Below are positions 55,254 through 64,000 of a DNA stretch of 64,000 bases, in pieces (the stretch's first letter is position 1; each line of letters starts with the position of its first letter). Both the position numbers and the translations under genes were made by a program. The notes under the pieces were generated by a model. That model saw only the letters and a program-made list of their open reading frames with translations. It did not search any database and was not told the origin of the DNA. Origin of the DNA: Caulobacteraceae bacterium (GTDB lineage: Bacteria; Pseudomonadota; Alphaproteobacteria; Caulobacterales; Aquidulcibacteraceae). The stretch covers positions 1 through 64,000 of the forward strand of contig JADJCG010000001.1 in NCBI GenBank assembly GCA_016703335.1. Reading direction: 5' to 3'.

Positions 55254-55674
55254 TCTGACCGCGCACATCGTCGGGCGCGGCATCGAGCGTTTGAACGATG
55301 CGGCGCATCTGCGTGCCGGTCATGTTCTCGACAACGACGAGGCTGTCGCGCTCGTTCGGTTCATCGACCTCTTCGTCGGGCGGGCAGCTGGCGAGATCGA
55401 CGTGCGACCCGCGCCCCGACACGGTGACAACACTAACGTCCTGCGCGTGACGGCGCGTGCTCAAAGTCGATGCCACCGCTGCAGCATCAGTCAACACGCT
55501 AACGTCGCCGCATCCGCGTACTTCGACGGCCGAAACCGCGTTGCCGCCAGCGAAGACGTACGTTTGCGCACCGCCGTCGCGCGGTTGAAAGATGTAGAGA
55601 TCGTAGCGCGTCTGCGATTGCGCCGCGCCTGAGCACGCAGCCAACATCAGCATGGCGACAAACACTGTGCGCAT
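55228..55674 (-). CDS. Small hypothetical lipoprotein
   Basis: 148 residues from the third of three ATG codons. AAGGAG (55686-55681) is directly followed by ATGATGATG, so only the third ATG (55674) has a workable six-base spacing. MRTVFVAMLMLAAC is a lipoprotein signal; the mature part has two or three Cys (GCGDVSV and LASCPPDEE) and no known domain. It overlaps the ggt 3' end. Confidence 0.65.
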   Translation of the reverse strand: MRTVFVAMLMLAACSGAAQSQTRYDLYIFQPRDGGAQTYVFAGGNAVSAVEVRGCGDVSVLTDAAAVASTLSTRRHAQDVSVVTVSGRGSHVDLASCPPDEEVDEPNERDSLVVVENMTGTQMRRIVQTLDAAPDDVRGQIIATLGLS

Positions 55675-55725
55675 CATCATCTCCTTCTGATGAAGGAAAT
55701 AGCCGCGCGATGTTGCGCGCGTATT

Positions 55726-57168
55726 TCAGCCTGCAGGCAGCGTGATGCGGAAGGTGGCGCCTTCGGCGCCGGTGCGGATGAGCGCGAGTTCGCCGCCCAT
55801 GGCGCGCGTGAGTTCGCGGGCGATGGCAAGGCCGAGGCCGGTGCCGCCGGCTTCGGGCGCTGCCGATACGAACGGCTCGAACAAACGGTCGCGCAATTCG
55901 ATCGCGCACGCCAGGGCCGTGATCGATAACGTCGATTTCGCAGCGGCCTTCGATGCGCGCGGCGCGGACAATCAGCGTTTTGTCGCGGCGGCTATGATCC
56001 TTCTCGCTTGGCCGGCGTTTCGAATGAGATTGCCCAGGATGCGGTGCAATTGATCGGGGTCGGCAAGGCAGGCGAGCGCCGGTTCAATGTCGGCTTTGTA
56101 CTCGACGCCGGTGAAGGCGATCAGCGATTCAGCCGCCGCTTCCTCGGCCGCTTCGGCGACATCGACTTTTTGGATGACGGGCGGATCTTCATCGGCGCGC
56201 CCGTATTTCAAAGTAGATGCAGCGAGGCCGGCGGCGCGATCGATGGTGCGCTCCAGGCGCGGCGCGAGTTGGCGCACGGCAGGGTCTTCCGATTGCGCAA
56301 GGCGGTCAGCCACCAATTGTGCGGTTGAGAGCATGTTGCGCAAATCGTGGCCGATACGCGCAACGGCGGCGCCCAACGCGGCGAGGCGTTCGTTCTGACG
56401 CAATGAATTGCGGACTTGCTCGGCCATATCGGCGGCCGCGCGCTGGGCGCGGCCGATTTCGTCACTGCGTTGGCTGCGGGGGAAAGCGATGGTGACGTCT
56501 TCCGGTTTGTCGCGGAAACGTTCGATGGCTTCGGTAAGGTCGCGCATTGGGCGCACGAACGCGGCGCTGAGCGTGAAATAGATCAGCGTGCCGGCAGCGA
56601 TGAGGATCAGCATCGAGACGCGCGCAAAACGCGCCGCGAACCGGTTCACGGCTTCCTTGAGCGGCGCCTCTGTCAATACGACCTCGACGAACTCGCCGCT
56701 CTCAAACCGGGGCCGCGACAGCACGCGCAGCACGCGGCCTGGCGGCGCGAGGAATGTCTCGACGGCCCAGCGAAAACGCTGCCAGCCGCTGACGCGCATG
56801 TAATCGTAGAGGACAAGCTGCTCGTTGTTGGGCGCGTGGGGCGCTTCCATGATCAGGACGCGCTCGCCTTCGCGTTGGATAGCCACGCGCTGCACGCCCG
56901 AATTGATGAGATCGTATTCGAGCGGCTGCACCACGGTCTCGTCGTCAGGCGATACTTCCAGCGCTAGCGCGGCGATCTGCGCCAGGTTGATGCGCTCACG
57001 CAGCCAACCTTCGTGGAAGCCAGCGAGCGCTGGCGCGAAGACGAAGATCTCACCGGCGAGCACCGCAAGCGCCGTCAGCCCAAGCAGGCGCCCGGCGAGA
57101 CTATCGACGAACTCGCGGACGCGCCGCCAAGGGCCGCTCTGGCGCGCGGAATCGTCGGGAAGGCTCAT
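55726..57168 (-). CDS. Membrane sensor histidine kinase, frameshifted
   Basis: Restored about 480 residues. N-terminal membrane helix, a periplasmic sensor loop (about 60-175), a second helix (SMLILIAAGTLIYFTLSAAF), HAMP, then RIGHDLRNMLSTAQLVADRL with phospho-acceptor His. The ATPase: ILGNLIRNAGQARRI (N box), DHGPGV (G1) and GTGLGLAIARELTRAMGG (G2). Frames break near 55909-55980 twice. No response regulator is adjacent. HD-L-R-N in place of the usual HELRTP places it with the HPK10/11-like kinases. Confidence 0.85.
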
Positions 57169-57358
57169 TCTAGCAATGCCCTAGCGCAAACTGCGGGTTT
57201 TTGTCAGGCGCGGGCGCCGTTTCGGAACCGAACCGCGAATTCATGGGGCCAGGACCCGGCCAAGCCGTAGAATGTGGATATCGTCGGCACGGGGAACTTT
57301 TGGGCTGACGACTGAGAGACGCTGCACTCCCGCCTCCCTCCCAGGAAGGAGCCTCTCA

Positions 57359-57466
57359 ATGGTATCCCGCTTCAAGCCGCCAGATCGGCGGGCAATTTGG
57401 TTTTTGGGGTCGTTATGGGCTGTGGCCCTGGTGTTTCTGATTGCCAGGGCATTTGTCCCCGGCTGA
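57359..57466 (+). CDS. Small single-helix membrane protein
   Basis: 35 residues: VSRFKPPDRRAIWFLGSLWA then VALVFLIARAFVPG, one membrane helix with a basic N-end. The ribosome site AGGAAGGAG lies eight to ten bases before ATG 57359 and is one of the strongest in the window. The frame runs upstream to 57272 but that start lacks a site. The gap from the sensor kinase (57169-57358) shows no other gene. Confidence 0.55.
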   Translation: MVSRFKPPDRRAIWFLGSLWAVALVFLIARAFVPG

Positions 57467-57485
57467 TTGCCTTGACGCTTTAGAG

Positions 57486-57516
57486 GGGGTGGGTTAAGCC
57501 CCGCCCCTTCATTTTC
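57486..57516 (+). terminator. Hairpin with T-rich tail before rpmH
   Basis: GGGGTGGG (57486-57493) pairs with CCCGCCCC (57500-57507) with one G-T pair and is followed by TTCATTTT. It ends the small-protein transcript or attenuates transcription into rpmH. Confidence 0.5.
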
Positions 57517-57553
57517 CGGCCCGCGTGGGCCCTATAAGTATTGAGGCGTCGTC

Positions 57554-57694
57554 GTGAGCACCAAGCGAACCTACCAGCCCAGCCGGCTCGTTCGTAAGCG
57601 CCGCCACGGCTTCCGCGCCCGTATGGCCACCAAGGGCGGCCAAAAGGTGCTCTCGCGCCGTCGCGCCAAGGGCCGTAAGAAGCTCTCGGCCTAA
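57554..57694 (+). CDS. rpmH: 50S ribosomal protein L34
   Basis: 46 residues from GTG 57554: STKRTYQPSRLVRKRRHGFR, then RMATKGGQKVLSRRRAKGRK and KLSA. This is the entire conserved L34. TATAAG at 57533 is a possible -10 element. The order rpmH-rnpA-yidC is the classic bacterial arrangement. Confidence 0.96.
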   Translation: MSTKRTYQPSRLVRKRRHGFRARMATKGGQKVLSRRRAKGRKKLSA

Positions 57695-57724
57695 GCGCCT
57701 CCGCCGGGCTAGAAGTCCGGCCCA

Positions 57725-58120
57725 ATGATCTCCGGTCCCCCCCTGCAACAACTGACCAAACGCGCGCAATTTTTGTTTGTGCGTGCGGGTTTCCGAGCGT
57801 CCAAGCCGGGCGTGCTGGTTGAGGCGCGCCGCCGCGAGCCCAGTGGCGCGATCGGCGTTGGCTTCACCGCGTCTAAGAAGGTTGGCGGCGCGGTCGTCCG
57901 CAATCGTGCAAAACGTCGGCTACGCGAGGCTGCTCGTCGCCTTCTACCTGAACATGGCCTACCGGGTGTCGACTATGTCTTGGTAGCGCGGCAACAGACC
58001 CCATCTGCGCCCTGGCCCACCTTGCTTGACGATCTTGGAAACGCACTGTTAAGGCTCCGCGCCGATCTGGAAGGCGCGAAACGCGCCAAAGCTCCCGCAA
58101 AATCAACTGAAAGCGACTGA
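57725..58120 (+). CDS. rnpA: Ribonuclease P protein component
   Basis: 131 residues. LTKRAQFLFVRAGFRASKPG is the RNA-binding start and GVGFTASKKVGGAVVRNRAKRRLREAAR contains the RNR box (quoted here in two overlapping parts: VGGAVVRNRAKRRLREAAR). It helps the RNase P RNA trim tRNA 5' ends. It begins 30 bases after the rpmH stop. Confidence 0.95.
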   Translation: MISGPPLQQLTKRAQFLFVRAGFRASKPGVLVEARRREPSGAIGVGFTASKKVGGAVVRNRAKRRLREAARRLLPEHGLPGVDYVLVARQQTPSAPWPTLLDDLGNALLRLRADLEGAKRAKAPAKSTESD

Positions 58121-58126
58121 AGTCAG

Positions 58127-60079
58127 ATGCAGAATCCAGGCGGCGGCATGGGTCCGGGCGAGACCCGCAACCTCATCATTGCCATCGTGCTCACAGTCGC
58201 GATCTTCGCGGGCTTCGAGTTCTTTTATAACAAGCCGAACCGCGAGCACCTTGAAGCGCAGCAGCGCGCGCAAGCTGAACTGCAAGCCGCGCAACAACCA
58301 AGCACAACGTCAACCGACTCCGCGGACGGCGACACGTCCAGCGCGCCGGTTGCGACAGCGACGGCGCCCGTCTCGCGCACCGATGCGCTTGGTGAAGCTT
58401 CAGGCCGCATTGTCGTCGACACGGGCGAAGTCGACGGCTCGATCTCGCTGCAAGGCGCGCGCATCGACGATCTCAACCTGCGCCACTATCGGCGCACCAT
58501 CGATCCGACCAGCAACGAAGTTACCTTGCTCTCGCCGATCAACACCGAATACGGCCACGACGCGTTCTTCGGTTGGGAATTGCAGACCGGTGAAACCTCG
58601 CGCCCACTCGCCGATGTGCGCAGCGGCTGGACGCTGACCGAAGGCGCGACGCTGACGCCGACGACGCCGGTCACGCTCAGCTTCGATGCGGGCGATGGTC
58701 TCACCATCGAGCGCCGGATTTCGATCGATGACCATTTCATGTTCACGATCACCGACACGGTGCGCAACACCGGCGCGGCGGCGCAATCGACGCGCCCGTT
58801 CGCCACCGTGCGCCGGGCTGGCGTGCCGCAGGACTACAAATTCATCCAGATCGTTCACCAAGGCATGGTCGGCGTCGCCGGGCCGCGCCAATACCGCGCC
58901 GTCACGTTCCGCGCCGCCGACAAACACGCGCGCGACCGCACACGCGATCGCGTTGGCGAAGATCAGCGCATAGAAGACATGCAGGGCACCGGCGGTTGGT
59001 TCGGCGTGACCGATCACTACTGGCTCGCAGCTTTGGTGCCGGATCAAGCTGAGCGCGTCTCAGCCTATTATGACAGCCGAACGCGCGATGGCCGCAACGA
59101 CTATCTCGCCTCCTATCGCGGACAATGGCGCGAAGTGCCGGCAGGCGGCGAAGTCACCTACAGCCAACGCTTCTTCGCCGGCGCCAAGAGCTACGAATTG
59201 CTGCGCGACTATCAGGCCGGAAATCCCGCGCGCAACGAAGCCGCGATACCGCGTTTCGATGACGCGATCGACTGGGGCAATTTCTGGTTTTTGACGCGTC
59301 CGTTCTTCGCGATGTTGCACTGGTTCGGACAGATGTTCGCCGGATGGGGCATCGTCTTCAATTTCGGCTTGGCGATCTTGGCCTCAACGGTCGTGATCAA
59401 GGCGCTGATGTTCCCACTCGTCTACCAGTCGTTCAAATCGATGGCGAAGATGCGCGGCATGCAGCCGAAGATGAAAGAGATCCAGGAGCGCTACGCAGCG
59501 GACAAGCAACGCCAGCAGCAGGAAATCCTGAAGCTCTATCAGACCGAGAAAATCAATCCGGTGGCGGGATGTGTGCCAATCCTGTTCCAGATCCCGGTGT
59601 TCTACGCGCTGTACAAAACGCTGACGGTGACGATCGAAATGCGCCATGAACAGTTCGTAGGCTGGATTCACGATCTCTCCGCGCGCGATCATACGTCACT
59701 GTTCAATCTGTTCGGCCTGCTGCCGTACGAAATCTCGCCGACCTTGCTCGGTGGCGCGCTGCTAATCGGCGCTTGGCCGATCTTCTACGGCATCTCGATG
59801 TGGGCGCTGCAGGCGCTCTCGCCGCCGCCGACAGATCCGGTGCAAGCGCAAATCTTCCGCTTCTTGCCGATCCTGTTCACGTTCATGTTCGCCGCCTTCC
59901 CGGCCGGCCTCGTGATCTACTGGACTTGGTCGAACACGCTCTCGATCTTGCAGCAATATGTGATCATGCGCCGCCAAGGCGTTGAGACGCAGCTTGATCG
60001 GTTCTTGAAGAAAAGATTTGGCAAAGACGACGATCCAAGCGGTGGCGGGCAAAAGCGCGAAGCCGCGGTGACGAAGTAA
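58127..60079 (+). CDS. yidC: Membrane protein insertase YidC
   Basis: 650 residues. N-terminal helix (LIIAIVLTVAIFAGFEFFY), a large periplasmic beta-sandwich domain (about 75-390) and the five-helix core starting WFLTRPFFAMLHWFG, with the coiled hairpin QPKMKEIQERYAADKQRQQQ and CVPILFQIPVFYALYKTL. It inserts proteins alone or with SecYEG. The start is six bases after the rnpA stop. Confidence 0.97.
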   Translation: MQNPGGGMGPGETRNLIIAIVLTVAIFAGFEFFYNKPNREHLEAQQRAQAELQAAQQPSTTSTDSADGDTSSAPVATATAPVSRTDALGEASGRIVVDTGEVDGSISLQGARIDDLNLRHYRRTIDPTSNEVTLLSPINTEYGHDAFFGWELQTGETSRPLADVRSGWTLTEGATLTPTTPVTLSFDAGDGLTIERRISIDDHFMFTITDTVRNTGAAAQSTRPFATVRRAGVPQDYKFIQIVHQGMVGVAGPRQYRAVTFRAADKHARDRTRDRVGEDQRIEDMQGTGGWFGVTDHYWLAALVPDQAERVSAYYDSRTRDGRNDYLASYRGQWREVPAGGEVTYSQRFFAGAKSYELLRDYQAGNPARNEAAIPRFDDAIDWGNFWFLTRPFFAMLHWFGQMFAGWGIVFNFGLAILASTVVIKALMFPLVYQSFKSMAKMRGMQPKMKEIQERYAADKQRQQQEILKLYQTEKINPVAGCVPILFQIPVFYALYKTLTVTIEMRHEQFVGWIHDLSARDHTSLFNLFGLLPYEISPTLLGGALLIGAWPIFYGISMWALQALSPPPTDPVQAQIFRFLPILFTFMFAAFPAGLVIYWTWSNTLSILQQYVIMRRQGVETQLDRFLKKRFGKDDDPSGGGQKREAAVTK

Positions 60080-60108
60080 TTACTGCGCGCTAGCGCCGAA
60101 CGGTTGAA

Positions 60109-60740
60109 ATGACTCCGGAAGAGCAAGCAGAACGCATCGAAACCGGCCGCTTGCTCTTCGCGGGGCCGGTCGATTTCGAGCGCAGCGTACCGAGCATGGA
60201 GTTTCTGCCCGAGGCAGGCGTTCCAGAGATCGCGTTTGCAGGCCGCTCGAATGTCGGCAAGTCGTCGCTGATCAATTCGCTGACCGGACGCAACAAGCTC
60301 GCGCGCGCATCGACGGAGCCTGGCCGCACGCGCGACCTCAACTTCTTCCGCGTCGGCGATGTGCTGCGGCTCGTCGATCTCCCAGGCTATGGCTACGCAA
60401 AGGCGCCGAAGAACGAGATCGGACGTTGGACGACGCTGACGCGCGATTATCTGCGCGGGCGTACGCCCTGAAGCGCGTCATTCTGCTGATCGATGGCCGC
60501 CACGGTTTGAAGCCGGATGACAAGGATGTCATGGACGCGCTCGACACCGCGGCCGTGACGTATCAGCTGGTGCTCACCAAGGCCGACAAGGTGAAACCAA
60601 CTGAAATTGCAGCGTTGACGCAAGCCACGAGCGTCGCGATCAGCAAGCGCCCTGCCGCGCACCCCGAGATTATCGCCACGTCCAGCGAAACGGGCCTGGG
60701 GATTGAGCTTCTGCGCGCTGAAATCGCGGCCTTGGCCTAG
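60109..60740 (+). CDS. engB: Ribosome-biogenesis GTPase EngB/YsxC, frameshifted
   Basis: Restored about 210 residues. G1 is FAGRSNVGKSSLINSLTG, G3 VDLPGYGYAKAP, and after the break G4 LVLTKADKVK and G5 TSSETGLG. A missing C in the run 60466-60468 hides the junction RGRTPLKRVILLIDGRHGLK. The GTPase helps 50S subunit maturation and is normally essential, so the break is almost surely a sequence error. Confidence 0.95.
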
Positions 60741-60767
60741 GCGACGATACCGCTTAGGAACCGCCAG

Positions 60768-61697
60768 GTGAGCAAGCTTTCGAAAGAACATCTGGCTGCG
60801 CTGGAAGAGGGTTTGGCCAAGGCCAAGACGCTCGCGGAAGCGCTCCCGTACATTCAGATCTATGACCGCGAGACTGTCGTGGTGAAATATGGCGGTCACG
60901 CCATGGGCGACACCGCAACCGCCCGCAAATTCGCCGCAGACGTCGTCCTTTTGAAGCTCGTGGGCTTGCATCCTGTCGTCGTTCACGGCGGCGGGCCGCA
61001 GATCAGCCGCATGCTCGACCGGGCAGGCGTGAAATCGCAATTCGTGGACGGGCTGCGCGTGACCGACGCCGAGACAATGGAAGTCGCGGAGATGGTGCTG
61101 TCAGGCAGCGTCAACAAAGAACTCGCGCATTTGATTACGGCGGCTGGACGCGAAGCGGATGTACGCGGTGTTGGCTTGTCGGGCAAAGATGCGCGGCTGA
61201 TCACGTGCGAGAAAGCTGTGCGCTCGCGCAAAGATCCCGACAGCATGATCGAGCAAGTTGTCGATCTCGGTTATGTCGGCGAACCCGTCGATGTCGATCC
61301 AACGCTTATTCAAGCGTTGATCAACGCGTCGGAAGACTACATCCCCGTGATCGCGCCGATTGGCGTTGCCGAAGATGGCCGCACTTACAACATTAACGCC
61401 GACACCGCCGCTGGCGCGATCGCCAAGGCGCTGTCCGCGAAGCGCTTCCTGTTGCTCTCGGATATTCCGGGCGTGCTCGACAAGGACGGCAATCTCATCC
61501 GTGAAATGACCACCGCTGACGCGCGCAAATTGATCGACGACGGCGCCGCAACCGGCGGTATGATCCCGAAACTCGAAACCTGCATCGCAGCTCTCGACCA
61601 AGGCGTCGAAGCTGCTGTCATTCTCGACGGGCGCACGCCGCACGTCTTGCTCATGGAATTGTTCACCGAACATGGCGCTGGCACGCTTATTCAATAA
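60768..61697 (+). CDS. argB: Acetylglutamate kinase
   Basis: 309 residues. VVVKYGGHAMGD binds phosphate; VVVHGGGPQISRMLDRAG and LSGSVNKEL bind substrate; IGVAEDGRTYNINADTAAGA and LLLSDIPGVLDKDGN close the ATP site. It catalyses the second step of arginine synthesis. GTG 60768 follows CCAGGTGAG. Its last 26 bases overlap the DUF1036 gene. Confidence 0.96.
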   Translation: MSKLSKEHLAALEEGLAKAKTLAEALPYIQIYDRETVVVKYGGHAMGDTATARKFAADVVLLKLVGLHPVVVHGGGPQISRMLDRAGVKSQFVDGLRVTDAETMEVAEMVLSGSVNKELAHLITAAGREADVRGVGLSGKDARLITCEKAVRSRKDPDSMIEQVVDLGYVGEPVDVDPTLIQALINASEDYIPVIAPIGVAEDGRTYNINADTAAGAIAKALSAKRFLLLSDIPGVLDKDGNLIREMTTADARKLIDDGAATGGMIPKLETCIAALDQGVEAAVILDGRTPHVLLMELFTEHGAGTLIQ

Positions 61698-62847
61698 ACG
61701 CGGCGCACTCGCCGCGTTGGCGGCGGTTGCATCGCTTGGCGCGCTCGCGTTCGCGGGCAGCGCGGTCGCGCAACAACAACAGCGCGCACCGGACGGCTGG
61801 CAGGTCTGCAACGAGACGACGTACGTGCTCGAAGCCGCGACCGGCCGCCCCGATGGCCGCGCGATTCAAGTGCAGGGCTGGACACGCCTGCGCCCCGGCG
61901 AATGCCGCGTCGCCGTCGGCGCCCCACTGGCGCGCGGCACGCACTATCTCTACGCGCGCACCTCCTCCGCCCATCGCGGCGGCCGCCAGCAATGGACGGG
62001 TGATGCGCGCCTTGCGTCGATCCCTTCGCGCCAGTTCCAGATCGAAAACCCACCGCGTTGCAGCGACAGCTACGAAGAGCGCCGCTTCCGCCGCGTGCAG
62101 ATCAATAAGCGCGACAGCTGGCGCACGTCCTTCTCGGAAGCCAGCCAGTTCACGCAAGCGCGCGCACGCCAACTCGGCCTGCAGCGGCTGCTGGAAGATG
62201 CGGGCTATGAAGTGAGCGAGGGCCGCCGCGGCGCCGATCCGCGACGCATTGCGCAATCGATTGCACAATTCCGTACCTCGGCGCGCCTCTCACCGACTGC
62301 GAGCCAGGATCAGCTGATCGATGCGCTCGAAACGGCCGCGCGCCGCCGCGCCGGGCAAGTTGGTCTGACGCTGTGCAACCGCACGCGTGGGCGCGTGTGG
62401 ACGGCGATCGCACGCCGTCGTGGCGAAGGCTGGGAAAGCCGTGGCTGGTGGGCGCTCGCGCCGGGCGGCTGCGTGCGCACCATCGACGAAGTGCTGATCC
62501 AGGAAGTCTACTACGTCCACGCCTCACTCGATTCACCGCAAGGCCCGCGCTATCTCGCCGCCGGCGGTGAGCCGTTCTGCACCAGCCCTGCGCGCTTTGC
62601 GATCCTCGGTCGCGAGCAATGCGAGACGCGCTATTACGCAACGACGCTGTTCACTCGCATCGGCGCGCGCAATCGCGACGGCTTGGTCGTTGACTTCGAA
62701 GAGCGCGATTTCCTCGAGCCGGGCGTGATGCCGCGTCAGCTCACGCCAGCTGCAGGCGATGAAGGTGATCGGCCGGCTCCGGCCGGCGTGCGGCGCGGGC
62801 TCGATCCGCCAAGCGCGCCAACGCAGGATCGCGGCAGCGGCGACTGA
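61672..62847 (+). CDS. DUF1036 secreted protein with two domains
   Basis: 391 residues. A signal peptide ends near GSAVAQ; the first DUF1036 unit starts WQVCNETTYVLEAATGR with WTRLRPGECRVAVGAP, and the second begins VGLTLCNRTRGRVWTAIARR with GWWALAPGGCVRTI. A C-terminal Pro/Asp-rich tail follows. DUF1036 proteins are periplasmic and function is unknown. It overlaps argB by 26 bases and the next gene by TGATG. Confidence 0.88.
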   Translation: MALARLFNKRGALAALAAVASLGALAFAGSAVAQQQQRAPDGWQVCNETTYVLEAATGRPDGRAIQVQGWTRLRPGECRVAVGAPLARGTHYLYARTSSAHRGGRQQWTGDARLASIPSRQFQIENPPRCSDSYEERRFRRVQINKRDSWRTSFSEASQFTQARARQLGLQRLLEDAGYEVSEGRRGADPRRIAQSIAQFRTSARLSPTASQDQLIDALETAARRRAGQVGLTLCNRTRGRVWTAIARRRGEGWESRGWWALAPGGCVRTIDEVLIQEVYYVHASLDSPQGPRYLAAGGEPFCTSPARFAILGREQCETRYYATTLFTRIGARNRDGLVVDFEERDFLEPGVMPRQLTPAAGDEGDRPAPAGVRRGLDPPSAPTQDRGSGD

Positions 62848-63482
62848 TGTCCTTCGACGGCATCAAGACCTGGGTGTTCGATCTCGACAACACGCTCTAC
62901 CCCGCGCGCGCGCTCTACGATGAGATTGGCGAGCGGATGACGCGCTACATCGAGCGCAAGACCGGGCTCGACACCACCGGCGCCCTAGAAATCCGCGAGC
63001 GCTACTTCCACCAATACGGCGCAACCGTCGTTGGCCTCATGCGCCATCACGATATCGACGCGCGCGATTTCCTGTTGGACGTACACGAGGCGGATCATTC
63101 GGTGCTGGAGCCCGATCCGGAGCTGCGCGCGCTGATTGCGGCGCTGCCAGGCCGGCGGATCATCTTCACCAATGGCGGCGGCGGGCACGCACAGCGCGTG
63201 CTGGACAGCCTGAAACTCGGCGATCTGTTCGATCAAGTGTTCGACATCGAGGACGCGAGGCTAACGCCGAAGCCGCAGCGCGCGTGCTACGAGCGCCTAC
63301 TGGACCATTGCGGCATCGAGGCCAACGGCGCGCTGCTCGTCGAAGACACGATGCGCAATCTCGAACCCGCGCACGAGCTTGGCTTCATCACCGCGCTTGT
63401 CGGCGATGTGCATCCGGCCCCGCTGCCGGCATATGTCGATTATCACGCCGCCGATGTGAAGGCGTTACTGCGCCGCTTCTGA
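62847..63482 (+). CDS. HAD-family pyrimidine 5'-nucleotidase
   Basis: 211 residues. KTWVFDLDNTLYPA is motif I, RRIIFTNGGGGHA motif II, LTPKPQRACYERLL motif III and LLVEDTMRNLEPAHELG motif IV. This is the SDT1/YjjG-like group acting on pyrimidine or phosphomethylpyrimidine nucleotides. Its ATG shares one base with the DUF1036 stop. Confidence 0.92.
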   Translation: MSFDGIKTWVFDLDNTLYPARALYDEIGERMTRYIERKTGLDTTGALEIRERYFHQYGATVVGLMRHHDIDARDFLLDVHEADHSVLEPDPELRALIAALPGRRIIFTNGGGGHAQRVLDSLKLGDLFDQVFDIEDARLTPKPQRACYERLLDHCGIEANGALLVEDTMRNLEPAHELGFITALVGDVHPAPLPAYVDYHAADVKALLRRF

Positions 63483-64000
63483 AGGCTGCACTTCCACGAC
63501 TTGCCGGTTCTCAATCCGGATCGGACCGGTGGGATAGCGACCGTTGCGGTGAAGGTAATCGCGAAAGATCCACATGCTTTCCTGGCGCGATGGATCGATC
63601 GTGAGCGTGCCATTGACCGTCAAGAACTGCTCGTAATTCGCTTGCATGATGTCGAATGCGCCGGCCCCGAAGCGTTCATCGATCTCGGCCTTGAACCGTC
63701 CACGGTCTACTGGCCGGTTGTTCAACTCGGCTATGTGCCCGTAGCTCGTCGGCCAATCGCCTTGCAAATTGCCGTACGTGAGATTGATGCGATCGCTCTT
63801 GATCGGATCGGCGTACAGGGCGCGCAGCAATTCCAGCTTGTCGCCCTGATATTCACGGACCGTCACCAAGAGCGGCGTGAGCTGCGTGGACTCGATCCCG
63901 CGCTCCATCGCTTCGTCGATAATCTGCTCGTACGCCTGCGCTTCGGCCTCAGCCTTCTGGTTCTTCCAATAGAAAAACCCAGCTGCGCCGATGCCGCCTA
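63465..64000 (-). CDS. Hypothetical membrane-anchored protein, 5' end beyond window
   Basis: The frame continues to the right edge: an N-terminal helix GGIGAAGFFYWKNQKAEAEA and then about 165 residues with segments LELLRALYADPIKSDRIN and FGAGAFDIMQANYEQFLTV. It overlaps the HAD gene by 18 bases. An internal ATG at 63908 would lose the helix, so the true start is outside. Family not recognised. Confidence 0.6.
   Translation of the reverse strand, partial: GGIGAAGFFYWKNQKAEAEAQAYEQIIDEAMERGIESTQLTPLLVTVREYQGDKLELLRALYADPIKSDRINLTYGNLQGDWPTSYGHIAELNNRPVDRGRFKAEIDERFGAGAFDIMQANYEQFLTVNGTLTIDPSRQESMWIFRDYLHRNGRYPTGPIRIENRQVVEVQPSEAAQ

Noticed and set aside
57169..57553. Chromosome origin near rpmH
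   Set aside because: The gene order is origin-like in many bacteria, but no DnaA-box cluster or A/T-rich unwinding region was recognised.

Overview
The window reads as a chromosomal piece of a GC-rich alphaproteobacterium, most likely Caulobacterales/Hyphomonadaceae. This is inferred from the rpmH-rnpA-yidC-engB-argB order, a TipF-like membrane EAL protein, DUF1036, DUF2975 and S9/P1 peptidase families, and codon use. No phage, plasmid, IS element or CRISPR array was seen. Most of it is dense housekeeping and catabolic sequence, often with 1-4 nt overlaps between neighbouring genes.

Layout. 0-9.7 kb: a beta-helix membrane protein, a globin, a DUF1330 protein, purD, an APH-type kinase, an amidohydrolase, a CorA-type transporter and a QueD-like protein. 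9.7-13.7 kb: yjdM, a spermidine-synthase-like protein, DUF983 and a secreted S9 peptidase. 13.7-17.5 kb: an accessory-looking block with a diverged ~190 bp direct repeat flanking a formylglycine-enzyme-like lipoprotein gene, then a broken DUF2975/HTH pair and a broken metallo-beta-lactamase-fold gene. 17.6-26.4 kb: small membrane proteins, an acyl-CoA dehydrogenase, a TauE exporter, an intact DUF2975-DUF2975-HTH operon with a palindromic operator, tipF, a uridine-kinase-like gene and a HAD phosphatase. 26.4-38.2 kb: a TPR lipoprotein, SDR, cheY-like, ribF, MaoC, tadA, rluB, TerC, rsmD, a TIR-TM protein, an Hsp70-like gene and a LysR regulator. 38.2-45.2 kb: a branched-chain amino-acid catabolic operon (DUF885 peptidase, leucine dehydrogenase, BCKDH E1alpha, E1beta, E2). 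45.4-53.4 kb: a two-gene membrane/extracytoplasmic pair of unknown function, three small DUF1801/YdeI proteins, VOC, AraC, Nudix, hemerythrin, tRNA-Arg(ACG) and a P1 peptidase. 53.4-64 kb: gamma-glutamyltranspeptidase, a sensor kinase, then rpmH-rnpA-yidC-engB-argB-DUF1036-HAD.

Sequence quality limits everything. About 18 genes, including engB and purD which are normally essential or important, are split by one-base indels, mostly in short homopolymers. A run of 76 G followed by about 140 bases of only G and C sits between purD and the next gene. These look like assembly or consensus errors, so most 'broken' genes here are probably intact in the organism. The 13.7-17.5 kb block has the highest lesion density and a nonsense codon and may include true pseudogenes.

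The best candidates for undescribed biology are the duplicated DUF2975/HTH modules with their operator, the unknown 45.4-47.8 kb membrane pair, the TIR-TM-repeat protein next to an Hsp70-like gene with a strong hairpin in front, the 14-codon leader ORF coupled to the TauE gene, and the formylglycine-enzyme-like lipoprotein cassette between repeats.
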